The translations under genes were made by a program, and so were the position numbers. A stretch of 64,000 nt of DNA from Kutzneria kofuensis. GTDB taxonomy: Bacteria; Actinomycetota; Actinomycetes; Mycobacteriales; Pseudonocardiaceae. The stretch's first letter is position 1, and each line of letters opens with the position of its first letter. Location: positions 3,102,038-3,166,037 of the forward strand of contig NZ_JACHIR010000001.1 of the NCBI RefSeq assembly GCF_014203355.1, read 5' to 3'. This document shows positions 1 through 9,080 of the stretch, piece by piece. The notes beneath the pieces were generated by a model. The model was not told the origin of the DNA. It saw only the letters and a program-made list of their open reading frames with translations, and did not search any database.

Positions 1-639
1 GAGGTCGTCGAGAAGCTGTGGACCGACCAGGTCCGGCGGCTCGACGTCGACCTCGTGCTCGGCGCGGGCGACCTGCCGTTCGACTATCTGGAGTACCTGG
101 CGAGCGCGCTGGACCGGCCGTGCGTGTTCGTGCCCGGCAATCACGACCCGGACCTCGGCGGCTACACGAACGTGCGCGGGCTGTGGACCCGGGCCGGCAT
201 GCCGGCGGACTGGCCGGGGCCGGCCGGCGGGGTGAACGTGGACGGGGCCGTGGTCGACGTGGCCGGGCTGCGGATCGCCGGCCTGGGCGGCTCGGTCCGC
301 TACCGCGGCGGCCCCAACCAGTGGACCGAGCGGCAGCAGGCGCGGCGGGCCCGGCGGATGGCCCGGCTGGCGGGCTGGCGCCGGCTGCGGGACGGTCGCG
401 GCGTGGACGTGCTCCTGACGCACTCGCCGCCGGCCGGCTGCGGCGACCTGCCGGACGACCCGCCGCACCGGGGCTTCGCCTGCCTGCACGACACCGTGCG
501 GCGGCTGCGGCCGAAGTTGCTGCTGCACGGCCACATCCACCCGCACGGCGCCGCGACGCCGGACCGGCGGCTCGGCGACACGCGGGTGGTCAACGTGGTC
601 GGCTACCAGGTGTTCGAGGTGGTGCCCGATGGCCCGTGA
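1..639 (+). CDS. Metallophosphoesterase, 5' end cut by window edge
   Basis: Calcineurin-type metallophosphoesterase, probably hydrolysing phosphomono- or diesters with two bound metals. The frame is open from base 1, so the gene starts outside the window and the first metal motif (DxH) is missing here. Visible motifs in order are GAGDLP (the GD motif), VPGNHD, LLTHSPP and LHGHIHPHG (GHxH), which are the remaining metal ligands of the family. A GTG at 55 exists but the residues before it continue the same fold, so it is not the start. The 3' end overlaps the next gene by 11 nt, implying coupled translation with the ParB-like gene. Substrate unknown. Confidence 0.85.
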   Translation, partial: EVVEKLWTDQVRRLDVDLVLGAGDLPFDYLEYLASALDRPCVFVPGNHDPDLGGYTNVRGLWTRAGMPADWPGPAGGVNVDGAVVDVAGLRIAGLGGSVRYRGGPNQWTERQQARRARRMARLAGWRRLRDGRGVDVLLTHSPPAGCGDLPDDPPHRGFACLHDTVRRLRPKLLLHGHIHPHGAATPDRRLGDTRVVNVVGYQVFEVVPDGP

Positions 640-1477
640 CACCGGATTTCCCCGCGCCGACGCGGAGAACGACTTCCTGCGGGCCCGGCGCGGGCAGGTG
701 CTGTCCCGCCTGGCGGCGTGGCTGCGGCGGGAACCCGACGACGTCAACATCATGCTGCCCTACGGCGAGGTCGTCGACGCCCTCGGCTATCTCGGTGAGC
801 GGCGGCTGGGGATGCGGGTGATCCCGCTGGACTCGATCGTCGGCAGCGTGGACCGCACCCGCGACTTCGACCGCCGGTTCCGGCCGACCTCGGCGCGGGT
901 GCGGGAGCGCTGGGAACGGCTGGCGCTGGCCCAGCGGCGCGGCGAGGCGGTGCCGCCGATCGAGGTGTACCGGGTCGGCGAGCTGCATTTCGTGCAGGAC
1001 GGGCATCACCGGGTGTCGGTGGCGCACGCCCTCGGGCTGGACGTGATCGAGGCGTACGTGACGGAAGTGCGCACCCGGTTGTCGGCGCACGGAATTCGCT
1101 ATCGCGGCGATCTGATCGTGAAGGACCACCGGCGATTGTTCCTGGAACGCGTTCCACTGGCCGGCGCGGCCCGCGCGGCGATAGTCGTCGGTGATCCGCT
1201 CGACTACGCGCGGCTCGGCGAACACGTCGAGGCATGGGGATTCCGGCTGATGCAGGACGAGAACACATTCCTCGACCGTTCGGTGATAGCTCGGCGCTGG
1301 TATGCCGAGGAGTACCTGCCGGTTGTCGCCATGCTCCGCGCCGCCGACCTGCTCGACGGCCGCACCGAGACGGAGACCTACCTGCGGGTGGCCGGCGAGC
1401 GGTATCGGCTCATGCGCACCCACCGCTGGGACGACGACGTGATCGCCGCCCTCCGGTCAGCGCGAGACCTCGGGTAG
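629..1477 (+). CDS. ParB/sulfiredoxin-fold nuclease-like protein
   Basis: 282-aa protein with a ParB-like N-terminal fold. The motif DGHHRVSVA at residues 124-132 is the phosphate/nucleotide-binding signature of this superfamily, preceded by the strand VPPIEVYRVGELHFV. There is no HTH or chromosome-segregation context, so it is not ParB itself. The ATG lies inside the end of the phosphoesterase gene (11-nt overlap), which suggests the two work on the same nucleotide or nucleic-acid substrate (inference). Its 3' end overlaps the convergent membrane-protein gene by 21 nt. Function unassigned beyond the fold. Confidence 0.75.
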   Translation: MARDTGFPRADAENDFLRARRGQVLSRLAAWLRREPDDVNIMLPYGEVVDALGYLGERRLGMRVIPLDSIVGSVDRTRDFDRRFRPTSARVRERWERLALAQRRGEAVPPIEVYRVGELHFVQDGHHRVSVAHALGLDVIEAYVTEVRTRLSAHGIRYRGDLIVKDHRRLFLERVPLAGAARAAIVVGDPLDYARLGEHVEAWGFRLMQDENTFLDRSVIARRWYAEEYLPVVAMLRAADLLDGRTETETYLRVAGERYRLMRTHRWDDDVIAALRSARDLG

Positions 1478-2431
1478 CGGGCGGACGTGGTCCATCACCC
1501 GATCCGCGTAGTTGTCGAGCAGCCGCGTGCCCACCTGCTGCGAGTAGCCGAGCAGCGCCGCCCACAGCAGCAGCGCCGCCTGCGACGTGATGCAGGTCAG
1601 GCCCTCGGCGACGCCGGCGCTGAGCGCGAGCACGCCGATCACCGCGAACGCGGCGCCGAGCAGCACCTTGATGGCGGCCTGGTAGCCGATCAGCACGTAC
1701 GGGGACAGGCTCGGCCTTCGTCGCAGCAGTAGGACAACGGCCGCGACCATCGCCCCGAACGCCCCGAGCAGCTGCACCAGCCAGACGTCCAGTGGCCCCG
1801 GCGTCTTCGCGCCGGCGGCGCAGGCCTGGATGTGCTCGTTCGACGGCAGGTGGGCGCACATCGGCAGGAACTCCGGCCGCAGCAGGCCGACAATGCCCAG
1901 CGCGGTGTTGACCACGAACAACAGCACTGCCGCCGCGACCATCTTGTTCCGCAAAGCCCGCGCCGCCGCGTGGGCGTCGTCGGAGGCGTCGAACGCCGCC
2001 CGCAGCGCGTCCACCACGATCGCCCGGTCCGCCGTGTCGGCCGGCCGTCCTGGTTGCAGCATGTCCAACGCCTGCCGGCGCAGGTCGTCCTCGGGCAGGT
2101 AGGCCGCCACCCGCTGGCGCAGGCTCGGCATGCGGCCGGCCAGGTCCGGCAGCGCCGCCTCCGTGCAGACCTCGGCCTCGTGCAGGGCCCGCCAGGCCCG
2201 CTCGATGTGCCAGCCCGACCACCACGCGGCCGGCAGCCGCCACCACCGCTCCTGCAGCTCCAGCACGCGGTCCACCACCGCCAGCGACTCGGCCGCCGAC
2301 CGGCGCTCCCGCTCCGTGCCGGCGATGCCGTCCAGCTCGGCCAGGTCCGCCCGGGTCCGCCGGGCCCTGGCCTCCACCGTGAGCTGCCAGTCCGTGAGCC
2401 GGGCCCGGTCGCCGATCGCCATGTGGATCAC
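1457..2431 (-). CDS. Four-helix membrane protein of unknown function
   Basis: 324 aa. Residues 1-160 are soluble, helical and charged; four hydrophobic segments follow at about 165-184, 216-236, 245-272 and 284-297, with a Cys-containing loop (C192, C204) between the first two. No motif I recognise. The ATG at 2431 is the first in frame; a second ATG lies at residue 4. It is convergent with the ParB-like gene and its stop overlaps that gene's end. A role cannot be inferred from context. Confidence 0.7.
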   Translation of the reverse strand: MIHMAIGDRARLTDWQLTVEARARRTRADLAELDGIAGTERERRSAAESLAVVDRVLELQERWWRLPAAWWSGWHIERAWRALHEAEVCTEAALPDLAGRMPSLRQRVAAYLPEDDLRRQALDMLQPGRPADTADRAIVVDALRAAFDASDDAHAAARALRNKMVAAAVLLFVVNTALGIVGLLRPEFLPMCAHLPSNEHIQACAAGAKTPGPLDVWLVQLLGAFGAMVAAVVLLLRRRPSLSPYVLIGYQAAIKVLLGAAFAVIGVLALSAGVAEGLTCITSQAALLLWAALLGYSQQVGTRLLDNYADRVMDHVRPLPEVSR

Positions 2432-2477
2432 CCCGGTTCGATGGTCGCACCGGGACGGACCGGAAATCAGCGGCCAA

Positions 2478-2506
2478 CCGGGGCTTTCCTCGCGGGAAAG
2501 CCCCGG
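2478..2506 (-). terminator. Terminator hairpin after sugC
   Basis: Perfect 12-bp inverted repeat (arms 2478-2489 and 2495-2506, 5-nt loop) immediately downstream of the sugC stop on the minus strand. There is no long U tract, as is common for actinomycete terminators. Confidence 0.75.
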
Positions 2507-2516
2507 TCAGCGCGGC

Positions 2517-3701
2517 TCAATCCGCCGAATAGGTGAGGTTCGCTCCAGAAGCCGGGTCGAACAGCTGCACCTTGTCGGTGTCGAACCAGACCTTCGCCGG
2601 CTGGCCCTCGGCCACGTTCGAGGCCGCGGAGAGCCGGGTGACCACCTGGTTGCCGCTGTCCGGCACGCCCGCGGAGCCGGCGTCGGCGGCCAGGTCGGCG
2701 AGGTCGCCGGCCTGTGCCCCCTCCCCCTCGACCGAGAAGTACGCGTACTTCTCCGAGCCCATCGACTCCAGGACCTCGATCTGCGCGTCGAACACCGCGC
2801 CCCGCGCCTGCGCCGCGGGGTCGAGCAGGGCGGCGTCCTCGAAGTGCTCAGGCCGCACGCCCATGATCACCTCACGCGGCGCGTTGGCGGCCTCGGCCGC
2901 TCGCCGCACCCGGTCGGTCAGCGCGACCTTGCCCAGCGGGGTGGACAGCGCCCCGTCCTCCAGCGTGGCCGGCAGGAAGTTCATCGACGGCGCGCCGATG
3001 AAGCCGGCCACGAACAGGTTCGCCGGGTGGTCGTAGAGGAACTGCGGGGCTCCGATCTGCTGCACGACCCCGCCGCGCAGCACCACGACCCGATCGCCGA
3101 GCGTCATCGCCTCGGTCTGGTCGTGCGTGACGTACACGGTGGTGGTGCCCAACTGCTTCTGCAGCCGCGACACCGACGTCCGCATCTGCCCACGCAGCTT
3201 GGCGTCCAAGTTGGACAGCGGCTCGTCCATCAGGAACGCCTTGGGGCTGCGCACGATCGCCCGCCCCATCGCGACCCGCTGCCGCTGCCCGCCGGACAGG
3301 TTGGACGGCTTGCGGTCCAGGTGCGCGGTCAGGTCGAGGATGCGCGCCGCCTCCTCCACCTTGCTCTTGACCGTCGCACTGTCCACTTTGGCCAGCCGCA
3401 GCGGGAAGGCCATGTTCTCCCGCACGGTCATGTGCGGGTACAGGGCATAGGACTGGAACACCATGGCGATGTCCCGGTCCTTCGGCGCCCGCTCGTTCAT
3501 CCGCTGGCCGCCGATGCGCAGCTCGCCGCCGGTGATGTCCTCCAGCCCGGCGATCATGTTGAGCGTGGTGGACTTGCCGCAGCCCGAGGGCCCGACCAGG
3601 ATGATGAACTCGCCGTCGGCGATCTCGATGTTCACCTCGGAGACGGCCAGCGCGCCGTCCGGGTACCGCTTGGTCACCTTGTCCAGAACGATCTCGGCCA
3701 T
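2517..3701 (-). CDS. sugC: Trehalose ABC importer ATPase SugC
   Basis: 394-aa ATPase of the MalK/UgpC/MsmK type that energises sugar uptake. Walker A GPSGCGKST at 37-45, Q-loop Q83, signature LSGGQ at 135-139, Walker B FLMDEP at 156-161 and the H-loop THDQTEA near 194. The C-terminal third is the extra TOBE/regulatory domain of MalK-type ATPases. It is the last gene of the lpqY-sugA-sugB-sugC run, 7 nt after sugB. The neighbours (Rv1234-type gene upstream, mrp/sigE block nearby) match the M. tuberculosis trehalose-recycling locus, so I assign SugC rather than a shared MsiK-type ATPase. Confidence 0.85.
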   Translation of the reverse strand: MAEIVLDKVTKRYPDGALAVSEVNIEIADGEFIILVGPSGCGKSTTLNMIAGLEDITGGELRIGGQRMNERAPKDRDIAMVFQSYALYPHMTVRENMAFPLRLAKVDSATVKSKVEEAARILDLTAHLDRKPSNLSGGQRQRVAMGRAIVRSPKAFLMDEPLSNLDAKLRGQMRTSVSRLQKQLGTTTVYVTHDQTEAMTLGDRVVVLRGGVVQQIGAPQFLYDHPANLFVAGFIGAPSMNFLPATLEDGALSTPLGKVALTDRVRRAAEAANAPREVIMGVRPEHFEDAALLDPAAQARGAVFDAQIEVLESMGSEKYAYFSVEGEGAQAGDLADLAADAGSAGVPDSGNQVVTRLSAASNVAEGQPAKVWFDTDKVQLFDPASGANLTYSAD

Positions 3702-3708
3702 CGCGGCC

Positions 3709-4545
3709 TCACCCCTTCACGGCGCCGGAGGTCAGCCCCGCGACGATGCGGCGCTGGAAGAACAGCACGAACAGCACGATGGGAATCGTGATCACCACGG
3801 CCGCCGCGCAGATCTGCCCGGTCGGGTCCTCGAACTGGGAGGCGCCGGTGAAGAACTGGAGCGCGGCGGGCACCGTGCGGGAACGGGTGGTCGCCGTCAG
3901 CGAGATGGCGAACAGGAAGTCGTTCCAGCAGAAGATGAACACCAGGATCGCGGTGGTGAACACGCCCGGCGCGGCCAGCGGCGCGATCACCCGCCGGAAC
4001 GCCTGCCCCGGTGTCGCCCCGTCCATCTTGGCCGCCTTCTCCAGCTCCCACGGGATCTCCCGGAAGAACGCGGACAGCGTGTAGATGGCCAGCGGAAGCG
4101 CGAACGTGATGTACGGCAGGATCAGGCCCGGCCAGGTGTCGAACAAGCTCAGCGACCGCTCGATGGAGAACAGCGGCGACACCAGCGACACCTGCGGGAA
4201 CATGGCCACCAGCAAGGAGAAGCCGACCAGTGCCGTCTTGCCGGGGAAGTCGAGCCGGGCGATGGCGTAGGCGGCCATCGTGCCCAGCACCACGGCGATC
4301 GCGGTGGCGATCAGCGCGATGCCGATGGAGTTCACCAGCGCCAGCAGGAAGTCGTTGGTCTGGAAGATGTCGAGGTAGCTCTGGAAGGACCATTCCTGGG
4401 GGATGAAGTAGCCGTCGCCGATCGTCGCCTTGGACTTGAACGACAGCGACAGCGTCCACAGCACCGGCACCAGCGCGTAGACGACCACGATGACGTCGAT
4501 GACGGTCCACTGGACGCGCTTGCCGGTCGTGATGACTGCCATCAT
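3709..4545 (-). CDS. sugB: Trehalose importer permease SugB
   Basis: 278-aa MalG-type permease with about six membrane helices, starting [22 protein letters not shown]. It carries the EAA loop [20 protein letters not shown] that docks on the ATPase. The start is an ATG pair at 4545/4542; the first overlaps the sugA stop as ATGA, so translation is coupled. It forms the channel together with SugA. A longer open frame upstream in the same phase is only the shadow of sugA. Confidence 0.85.
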   Translation of the reverse strand: MMAVITTGKRVQWTVIDVIVVVYALVPVLWTLSLSFKSKATIGDGYFIPQEWSFQSYLDIFQTNDFLLALVNSIGIALIATAIAVVLGTMAAYAIARLDFPGKTALVGFSLLVAMFPQVSLVSPLFSIERSLSLFDTWPGLILPYITFALPLAIYTLSAFFREIPWELEKAAKMDGATPGQAFRRVIAPLAAPGVFTTAILVFIFCWNDFLFAISLTATTRSRTVPAALQFFTGASQFEDPTGQICAAAVVITIPIVLFVLFFQRRIVAGLTSGAVKG

Positions 4546-5489
4546 CGCCTCCCCGTGTCGGAGCCGGGCGCGGCCGTGCCGAACACCTTGATGAACACGA
4601 ACGCGATGATCGCCACCGCGATGAAGATCAGCACCGACATGGTGGAGCCGATGCCCAGGTTCAGGCCGCGGATCAGGTTGTCGTAGGTCTGCATGGACAC
4701 CGAGCCGGTGCCCTGCGAGCCGCCGGTGAGGATGAAGATGTTGTCGAAGATGCGGAACGCGTCCAGGGTGCGGAACAGCAGCGCCACCAGGATCGCCGGC
4801 TTCATCACCGGCAGCATCACCTTGGTGAACCGCTGCCACGCCCCGGCGCCGTCCATCGACGCCGCCTTGAGCAGGTCGTCCGGCACCAGCGCCAGCCCGG
4901 CCATCAGCAGCAACGCCATGAACGGCGTCGTCTTCCACACCTCGGCCAGCACGATGGCGCTCAGCGCCGACGCCTTCTCGGTCAGCACGGCGGTGTTCGG
5001 CCCGACCAGCGTGGCCAGGTAGCCGGTGCTCGGCGTCCAGGCGAACTTCCAGCTGAACGCGGCGACGACGGTCACGATGCCGTACGGGATGAGGGAAACC
5101 GTTCGCACCAGGCCGCGGCCGACCAGCGTGCGGTGCATGATCAGCGCCAGCGCCATGCCCAGGAACAGCTCGATCACCACGGAGATCACGGTGATCAGCG
5201 CGGTGGTGCCGAACGCGGTCCACCAGTAGCCGTTGGACAGCACGGTGGCGTAGTTGTCCAGCCCGACGAACTCCTGCTTGGCCGGGAACCTCAGGTCGTA
5301 GCGCTGCAGCGACAGCCAGACCGAGTAGATGATCGGCCAGCCGGTGACCGCCAGCATCACGATCGCCGCCGGCGCGCACAGCAGCAGGCCCAGCCGCCGC
5401 TCGGCCCGCTTTCCCTCACTCAGCACCGGTTTCGTCTTCGCGCGGTGGGTCGTCGCGGCGGGCCGCGGCGCCTCGGTGGTCTGACTCAC
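4542..5489 (-). CDS. sugA: Trehalose importer permease SugA
   Basis: 315-aa MalF-type permease. A Ser/Thr/Lys-rich cytoplasmic N-terminus (about 35 aa) precedes six membrane helices; the EAA loop reads [19 protein letters not shown]. The GTG start at 5489 overlaps the lpqY stop as GTGA, and its own stop overlaps sugB, so all three genes are translationally coupled. Start chosen for this overlap; residues upstream in the same phase belong to a shadow of lpqY. Confidence 0.85.
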   Translation of the reverse strand: MSQTTEAPRPAATTHRAKTKPVLSEGKRAERRLGLLLCAPAAIVMLAVTGWPIIYSVWLSLQRYDLRFPAKQEFVGLDNYATVLSNGYWWTAFGTTALITVISVVIELFLGMALALIMHRTLVGRGLVRTVSLIPYGIVTVVAAFSWKFAWTPSTGYLATLVGPNTAVLTEKASALSAIVLAEVWKTTPFMALLLMAGLALVPDDLLKAASMDGAGAWQRFTKVMLPVMKPAILVALLFRTLDAFRIFDNIFILTGGSQGTGSVSMQTYDNLIRGLNLGIGSTMSVLIFIAVAIIAFVFIKVFGTAAPGSDTGRR

Positions 5490-6763
5490 GGGAGCACCCC
5501 CTTGGAGTCCAACGCGTCCTGGATCGCCTGGCGCATCTTGTCGGCGGTCGACTGCGGGTCGATGGCCGACGGCGGCGAGAGCAGGTTCTGCATGATGGTG
5601 GAGACGTTCTGGTAGGCGGGCGTGATCGGCCGGCTCGCCGCGGTGGCCAGCTCCGCCTTGATGTCGTCCTTCATCGGGTACGCCTTGGCCATGTCCGGCG
5701 CGTCGTAGACGCTCGCGACGGTCGGCGGCACGCCGTCGTTGACCGCCGAGTAGTCCTGCATCTTCGGGCTGCGCAGGCACAGCGCCGCCTTGAACGCCTC
5801 GTCCTTGTGTTGGGAGTAGGCGCTGATCGCGAGGTTCTCGCCGCCGATGGTGACCCTGGCCTGCCCGCCCGGCGTCATGCTCGGGTAGCGGGTCCACTTG
5901 AAGTGCGGGAACAGGTCCGGCTTGTCCTGCTGCATGGCCGCGTAGACGTACGGCCAGTTCAGCTCGAACGCCGCGTCGCCGTTCTCCATCAGCAGCGCGG
6001 TCTGCTGCTCCTGCGCGCTGGACAGGCCGGCGTCGGTGACGCCCGCGGTGGCGAACTTCTTCAGCATCGCCAGCGCCTGCACCGCGCCGTCGTCCACGAC
6101 CGCCTTCGTGCCGTCGTCGGAGACGAGCTTGCCGCCGGCCGAGGCCGTCAGCGTGTTGAAGCCGACCACGAGGCCCTCGTACTGCGCGCCGGTGAAGCCG
6201 ATCTTGTAGGGCTTCTTCTGGGCCTTGAGCTGCTGCGCGTCGGCGATCATCTCGTCCCAGGTGGACGGTGGCTTGGTCACCAGATCGTCGCGGTACCACA
6301 GCAACTGCACGTTGGTGTGCTTGGTGGCGGCATACAGCTTGCCGTCGTAGGTGGCCGAGGCCAACGGCCCGGCCAGCACGTCCTTTTTCGCCTCCGCCTC
6401 GTTCGCGCCGGTCCACGGCACGATCCAGCCGGCGCCGGCGAACTCCGGCGTCCAGGTCACGTCGACGCCGAGGATGTCCAGGCTGGTGTCCCCGGCGGCC
6501 AGTCTTCGCACCATCTGCTCGCGCTGGCCGTCCGCGTCACGGGGAGCCGTGAGGTTGACGATGTGGTAGGCGCCGCCGGCCTGCTCGTTGCACTGGTCGA
6601 CGACGTTCTGGAAGTGCTGTTCCGGCGGGTAGTAGACGGTGAGCGTGACGCCCCCGCCGGCACCCGTCCCGCAGGCGGCCACCAGCGGTGCGGCCAGTGC
6701 CGCGGCCGCTGTCGCCACCGCGCCCCGACGCCACCACGGGCGTCGGGCGGTCGGCTGTGCCAT
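5486..6763 (-). CDS. lpqY: Trehalose-binding lipoprotein LpqY
   Basis: 425-aa extracytoplasmic solute-binding protein (family 1). The N-terminus has paired arginines, a hydrophobic stretch and the lipobox LVAAC, with the acylated Cys at residue 31. The mature part begins with the strand LTVYYPPEQHFQNVV and contains the hinge sequences typical of sugar binders. In mycobacteria LpqY-SugABC recovers trehalose released at the cell surface, and the identical gene order here supports that role. Another disaccharide is possible. The promoter with a LacI-type operator lies at 6896-6931. Confidence 0.82.
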   Translation of the reverse strand: MAQPTARRPWWRRGAVATAAAALAAPLVAACGTGAGGGVTLTVYYPPEQHFQNVVDQCNEQAGGAYHIVNLTAPRDADGQREQMVRRLAAGDTSLDILGVDVTWTPEFAGAGWIVPWTGANEAEAKKDVLAGPLASATYDGKLYAATKHTNVQLLWYRDDLVTKPPSTWDEMIADAQQLKAQKKPYKIGFTGAQYEGLVVGFNTLTASAGGKLVSDDGTKAVVDDGAVQALAMLKKFATAGVTDAGLSSAQEQQTALLMENGDAAFELNWPYVYAAMQQDKPDLFPHFKWTRYPSMTPGGQARVTIGGENLAISAYSQHKDEAFKAALCLRSPKMQDYSAVNDGVPPTVASVYDAPDMAKAYPMKDDIKAELATAASRPITPAYQNVSTIMQNLLSPPSAIDPQSTADKMRQAIQDALDSKGVLP

Positions 6764-6858
6764 CGGTCCTGCCTCCCTTCGATTCAGGGGGCCGAACCCG
6801 CGCGCCTACCGGCGGGCACCAGGAAGCCCGCCGATCAGTCCCGGCACCCCGATGTGCC

Positions 6859-6888
6859 CCGGCCCGTCGGTATGACCCGACGGGCCGG
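6859..6888 (-). terminator. 12-bp hairpin in the lpqY leader
   Basis: Perfect inverted repeat, arms 6859-6870 and 6877-6888, loop 6 nt. It lies just downstream of the predicted lpqY transcription start and downstream of the stress-protein gene. It could end read-through from that gene or be a leader element of the importer mRNA; sequence alone does not decide. Confidence 0.5.
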
Positions 6889-6895
6889 TGCAGGC

Positions 6896-6931
6896 AACCT
6901 AAGACCGGCGGTTTGCAGCCGCAAGCGATTG
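6896..6931 (-). promoter_or_regulatory. lpqY promoter with LacI-family operator
   Basis: On the minus strand a -35 TTGCGG (6924-6919), 17-nt spacer and -10 TAGGTT (6901-6896). CAAGCGATTG at 6922-6931 fits the LacI-family core CAANCGNTTG and overlaps the -35, as expected for sugar-responsive repression. No LacI regulator gene is in the window. Confidence 0.5.
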
Positions 6932-6985
6932 GGGCAACGATTCAGACACCGGGCGTGCCTATTCCCCGGATGTACCAATGCCCGG

Positions 6986-7513
6986 CTAGGCGGCGCCTCC
7001 CGCGGGCCGCATCGCCAGCTTGGCCAGCAGGTCACGGCCCTGCTCGGCGTTGCGTGGCTGGCAGAGCACGTCGTAGCGGCCGGCCACCAGCTGGCTGGAG
7101 GACTGGAAGTCCCGCCGGCCGCGGGTGGAGGCGTAGCCGACGGCGGCGAACACCATGAAGAACAGCACACCCAGCACCAGGCACACGGCGATCTGCAGCA
7201 GGCCGCCGGTCTGCTGGCCGCCGGTGAACAGGCTCAGCATCACGCCGACGAACAGACCGAACCAGGCGCCCGACGCCGCGCCGGCGCCGAGCACGCGACG
7301 CCACGACAGCCGGCCGGTGACCCGCTCGACCAGCATCAGGTCCACGCCGACGATGGTCACGTCCTGCACCGGGAACTCGCTCTCGGCCAGGAAGTCGACG
7401 GCCCGCTGCGCCTGCCCGTACTCCTCGTAGGAGCCGATCGGCCAGCCGGTCGGCTTGGTGGGCAGTCGCGGTGGGCCGGCCGGCCTGTCCTGCGATGAGA
7501 ACGAACTCGTCAC
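6986..7513 (-). CDS. General-stress (YflT-like) membrane protein, Rv1234 type
   Basis: 175 aa. The N-terminal half resembles the general stress protein 17M/YflT domain (GSYEEYGQAQRAVDFLAESEFPVQDVTIVGVDLMLVERV). Two hydrophobic segments follow (GAASGAWFGLFVGVMLSLF and ILQ-like AVCLVLGVLFFMVFAAVGYA), then a short basic tail. The GTG at 7513 is chosen because a GGGGTGAT-like ribosome site precedes it and the family starts near there; a GTG at 7522 is the alternative. It sits upstream of lpqY exactly as Rv1234 sits beside Rv1235, so it may accompany trehalose import or envelope stress (inference). Confidence 0.7.
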   Translation of the reverse strand: MTSSFSSQDRPAGPPRLPTKPTGWPIGSYEEYGQAQRAVDFLAESEFPVQDVTIVGVDLMLVERVTGRLSWRRVLGAGAASGAWFGLFVGVMLSLFTGGQQTGGLLQIAVCLVLGVLFFMVFAAVGYASTRGRRDFQSSSQLVAGRYDVLCQPRNAEQGRDLLAKLAMRPAGGAA

Positions 7514-7590
7514 CGATATCACCCCGTTCGCGGTCGGTGGCCTCCCATTGTCCTCACCACCGATGAACCACGCGAACCGGGCGCGCCGGA

Positions 7591-8787
7591 TCAGCCCCGG
7601 GATTGGTACTCCCGGAGCAGTCCCCGGCTGATGATGGTCTTCTGGATCTCGCTGGTGCCCTCGCCGATCAGCAGGAAGGGGGCCTCCCGCATGAGGCGCT
7701 CGATCTCGTACTCCTTGGAGTAGCCGTAGCCGCCGTGGATGCGGAAGGACTCCTGCGTCACCTCGGCGCAGTACTCGGAGGCGATCAGCTTGGCCATGCC
7801 GGCCTCGACGTCGTTGCGCTGGCCGGAGTCCTTGAGCCGGGCCGCGTTCACCATCATCAGGTGCGCGGCCTCCACCTTGGTCGCCATCTCGGCCAGCTTG
7901 AAGGCGATGGCCTGGTGGTCGGCGATCTGGTGGCCGAAGGTCTTGCGCTGCTGGGCGTACTCGATGGCCAGCTCGAAGGCGCGGATGGAGATGCCACAGG
8001 CGCGAGCGGCCACGTTGACCCGGCCGACCTCGACGCCGTCCATCATGTGCGCGAAGCCCTTGCCGGTGACGCCACCGAGCACCTGGTCGGCCGCGATCTC
8101 GTAGCCGCTGAACACCATCTCGGTGGTGTCGACGCCCTTGTAGCCCATCTTGGCGATCTTGCCCGGGATGGTCAGGCCGGGCGTCACCTCGCCGTAGCCG
8201 ACCGGCTTGTCCACCAGGAAGGTGGTCAGGTTCTTGTGCGGCTTGTCCGCGCCCTCGTCGGTGCGGACCAGCACCGCGGTCAGGTTGGACGTGCCGCCGT
8301 TGGTCAGCCACATCTTCTGGCCGTCGATGACGTAGGAGTCGCCGTCCCTGCGGGCCCGCGTCTTGATCGCGGCCACGTCCGAGCCCAGGTCCGGCTCCGA
8401 CATCGAGAAGGAGCCCCGGATCTCGCCGGTGGCCATCTTCGGCAGGTAGTGCGCCTTCTGCGCGTCCGTGCCGTGACGGGAGATCATGTGGGCGACGATG
8501 AAGTGCGTGTTGATCACGCCGGAGACGCTCATCCAGCCGCGGGCGATCTGCTCCACGACAAGGGCGTAGGTGAGCAGCGACTCGCCGAGTCCGCCGAACT
8601 CCTCGGGGATGGTGAGGCCGAACAGCCCCATCTCCTTCATCCCCTCGACGATGTCGGCGGGGTAGGCGTCGTCGTGCTCCAGGGCCTGGGCGTGCGGGAT
8701 GATCTCCTTGTTCACGAAGTCGCGAACCGTGTTCAGGATCTCCTGCTGCACCTCGGTGAGACCGGCGGTCTGGGCGAGCCGGGCCAT
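7591..8787 (-). CDS. Acyl-CoA dehydrogenase, candidate methylsuccinyl-CoA dehydrogenase
   Basis: 398-aa FAD-dependent acyl-CoA dehydrogenase of normal length: helical N-domain, beta middle domain (SEPDLGSD, WLTNGGTS) and helical C-domain. The catalytic base is expected to be E376 in IGEGTSEIQ. The substrate-side sequence GYKGVDTTEMVFSGYEI and overall wording resemble actinomycete dehydrogenases found beside malyl-CoA lyases of the ethylmalonyl-CoA pathway. It shares a near-identical 14-bp operator with the lyase gene at 9416-10366, which supports a common pathway. Branched-chain or other short acyl-CoA substrates remain possible. Confidence 0.82.
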   Translation of the reverse strand: MARLAQTAGLTEVQQEILNTVRDFVNKEIIPHAQALEHDDAYPADIVEGMKEMGLFGLTIPEEFGGLGESLLTYALVVEQIARGWMSVSGVINTHFIVAHMISRHGTDAQKAHYLPKMATGEIRGSFSMSEPDLGSDVAAIKTRARRDGDSYVIDGQKMWLTNGGTSNLTAVLVRTDEGADKPHKNLTTFLVDKPVGYGEVTPGLTIPGKIAKMGYKGVDTTEMVFSGYEIAADQVLGGVTGKGFAHMMDGVEVGRVNVAARACGISIRAFELAIEYAQQRKTFGHQIADHQAIAFKLAEMATKVEAAHLMMVNAARLKDSGQRNDVEAGMAKLIASEYCAEVTQESFRIHGGYGYSKEYEIERLMREAPFLLIGEGTSEIQKTIISRGLLREYQSRG

Positions 8788-8813
8788 GGTGGTCCCCTTG
8801 TCGTCGCTGACTG

Positions 8814-8827
8814 GTTACCGGTGAGTA
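8814..8827. promoter_or_regulatory. Operator copy 1 (acyl-CoA dehydrogenase)
   Basis: GTTACCGGTGAGTA, 27-40 nt upstream of the dehydrogenase start. Its complement TACTCACCGGTAAC differs at one position from the site at 10382-10395. The ACCGGT core with TAC/GTA arms looks like a TetR-family site of acyl-CoA catabolism. Confidence 0.5.
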
Positions 8828-8876
8828 TCCCCAACCCCGCGACGTCTCACCCTGTGAAGGTGCTCACCCGATCGGT

Positions 8877-9038
8877 TCAGCTGGCGCGCACCTGCACCGC
8901 GTCACCGCAGGACCGGCACTGCTCCGCGAACACGTAGACCGACTGGCCGCATCCCGTGCAGGACACGAAGCTGCGCTCCAGCAGATCGTCACGACGACGC
9001 CGGCGGAACAGGTGGATCCCCTTCGAGTGCTTGGACAT
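8877..9038 (-). CDS. Small zinc-ribbon protein
   Basis: 53 aa. An Arg-rich N-terminus (HLFRRRRRDDLLERS) is followed by two CxxC pairs (CTGC and CRSC) spaced like a zinc ribbon. The ATG at 9038 begins MSKHSKG; an upstream in-frame start at 9080 would add 14 residues without family character. It lies between the dehydrogenase and lyase genes on the same strand. Likely a nucleic-acid- or protein-binding accessory; function unknown. Confidence 0.6.
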   Translation of the reverse strand: MSKHSKGIHLFRRRRRDDLLERSFVSCTGCGQSVYVFAEQCRSCGDAVQVRAS

Positions 9039-9080
9039 GGCACCAGCCTGAACCGATACCGGGGGTCCGACGCAAACCAA

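Noticed and set aside
6890-6908. Iron-box-like TTAGGTT at the lpqY promoter
   Set aside because: Only about 11 of 19 positions match and the second arm is missing; TAGGTT is explained as the -10.
7603-8937. Long open frames antisense to real genes (for example opposite the acyl-CoA dehydrogenase, htrA, glgC and typA)
   Set aside because: Low-complexity His/Arg/Val/Gly-rich translations caused by high third-position GC; no motifs, while the opposite strand encodes clear families.
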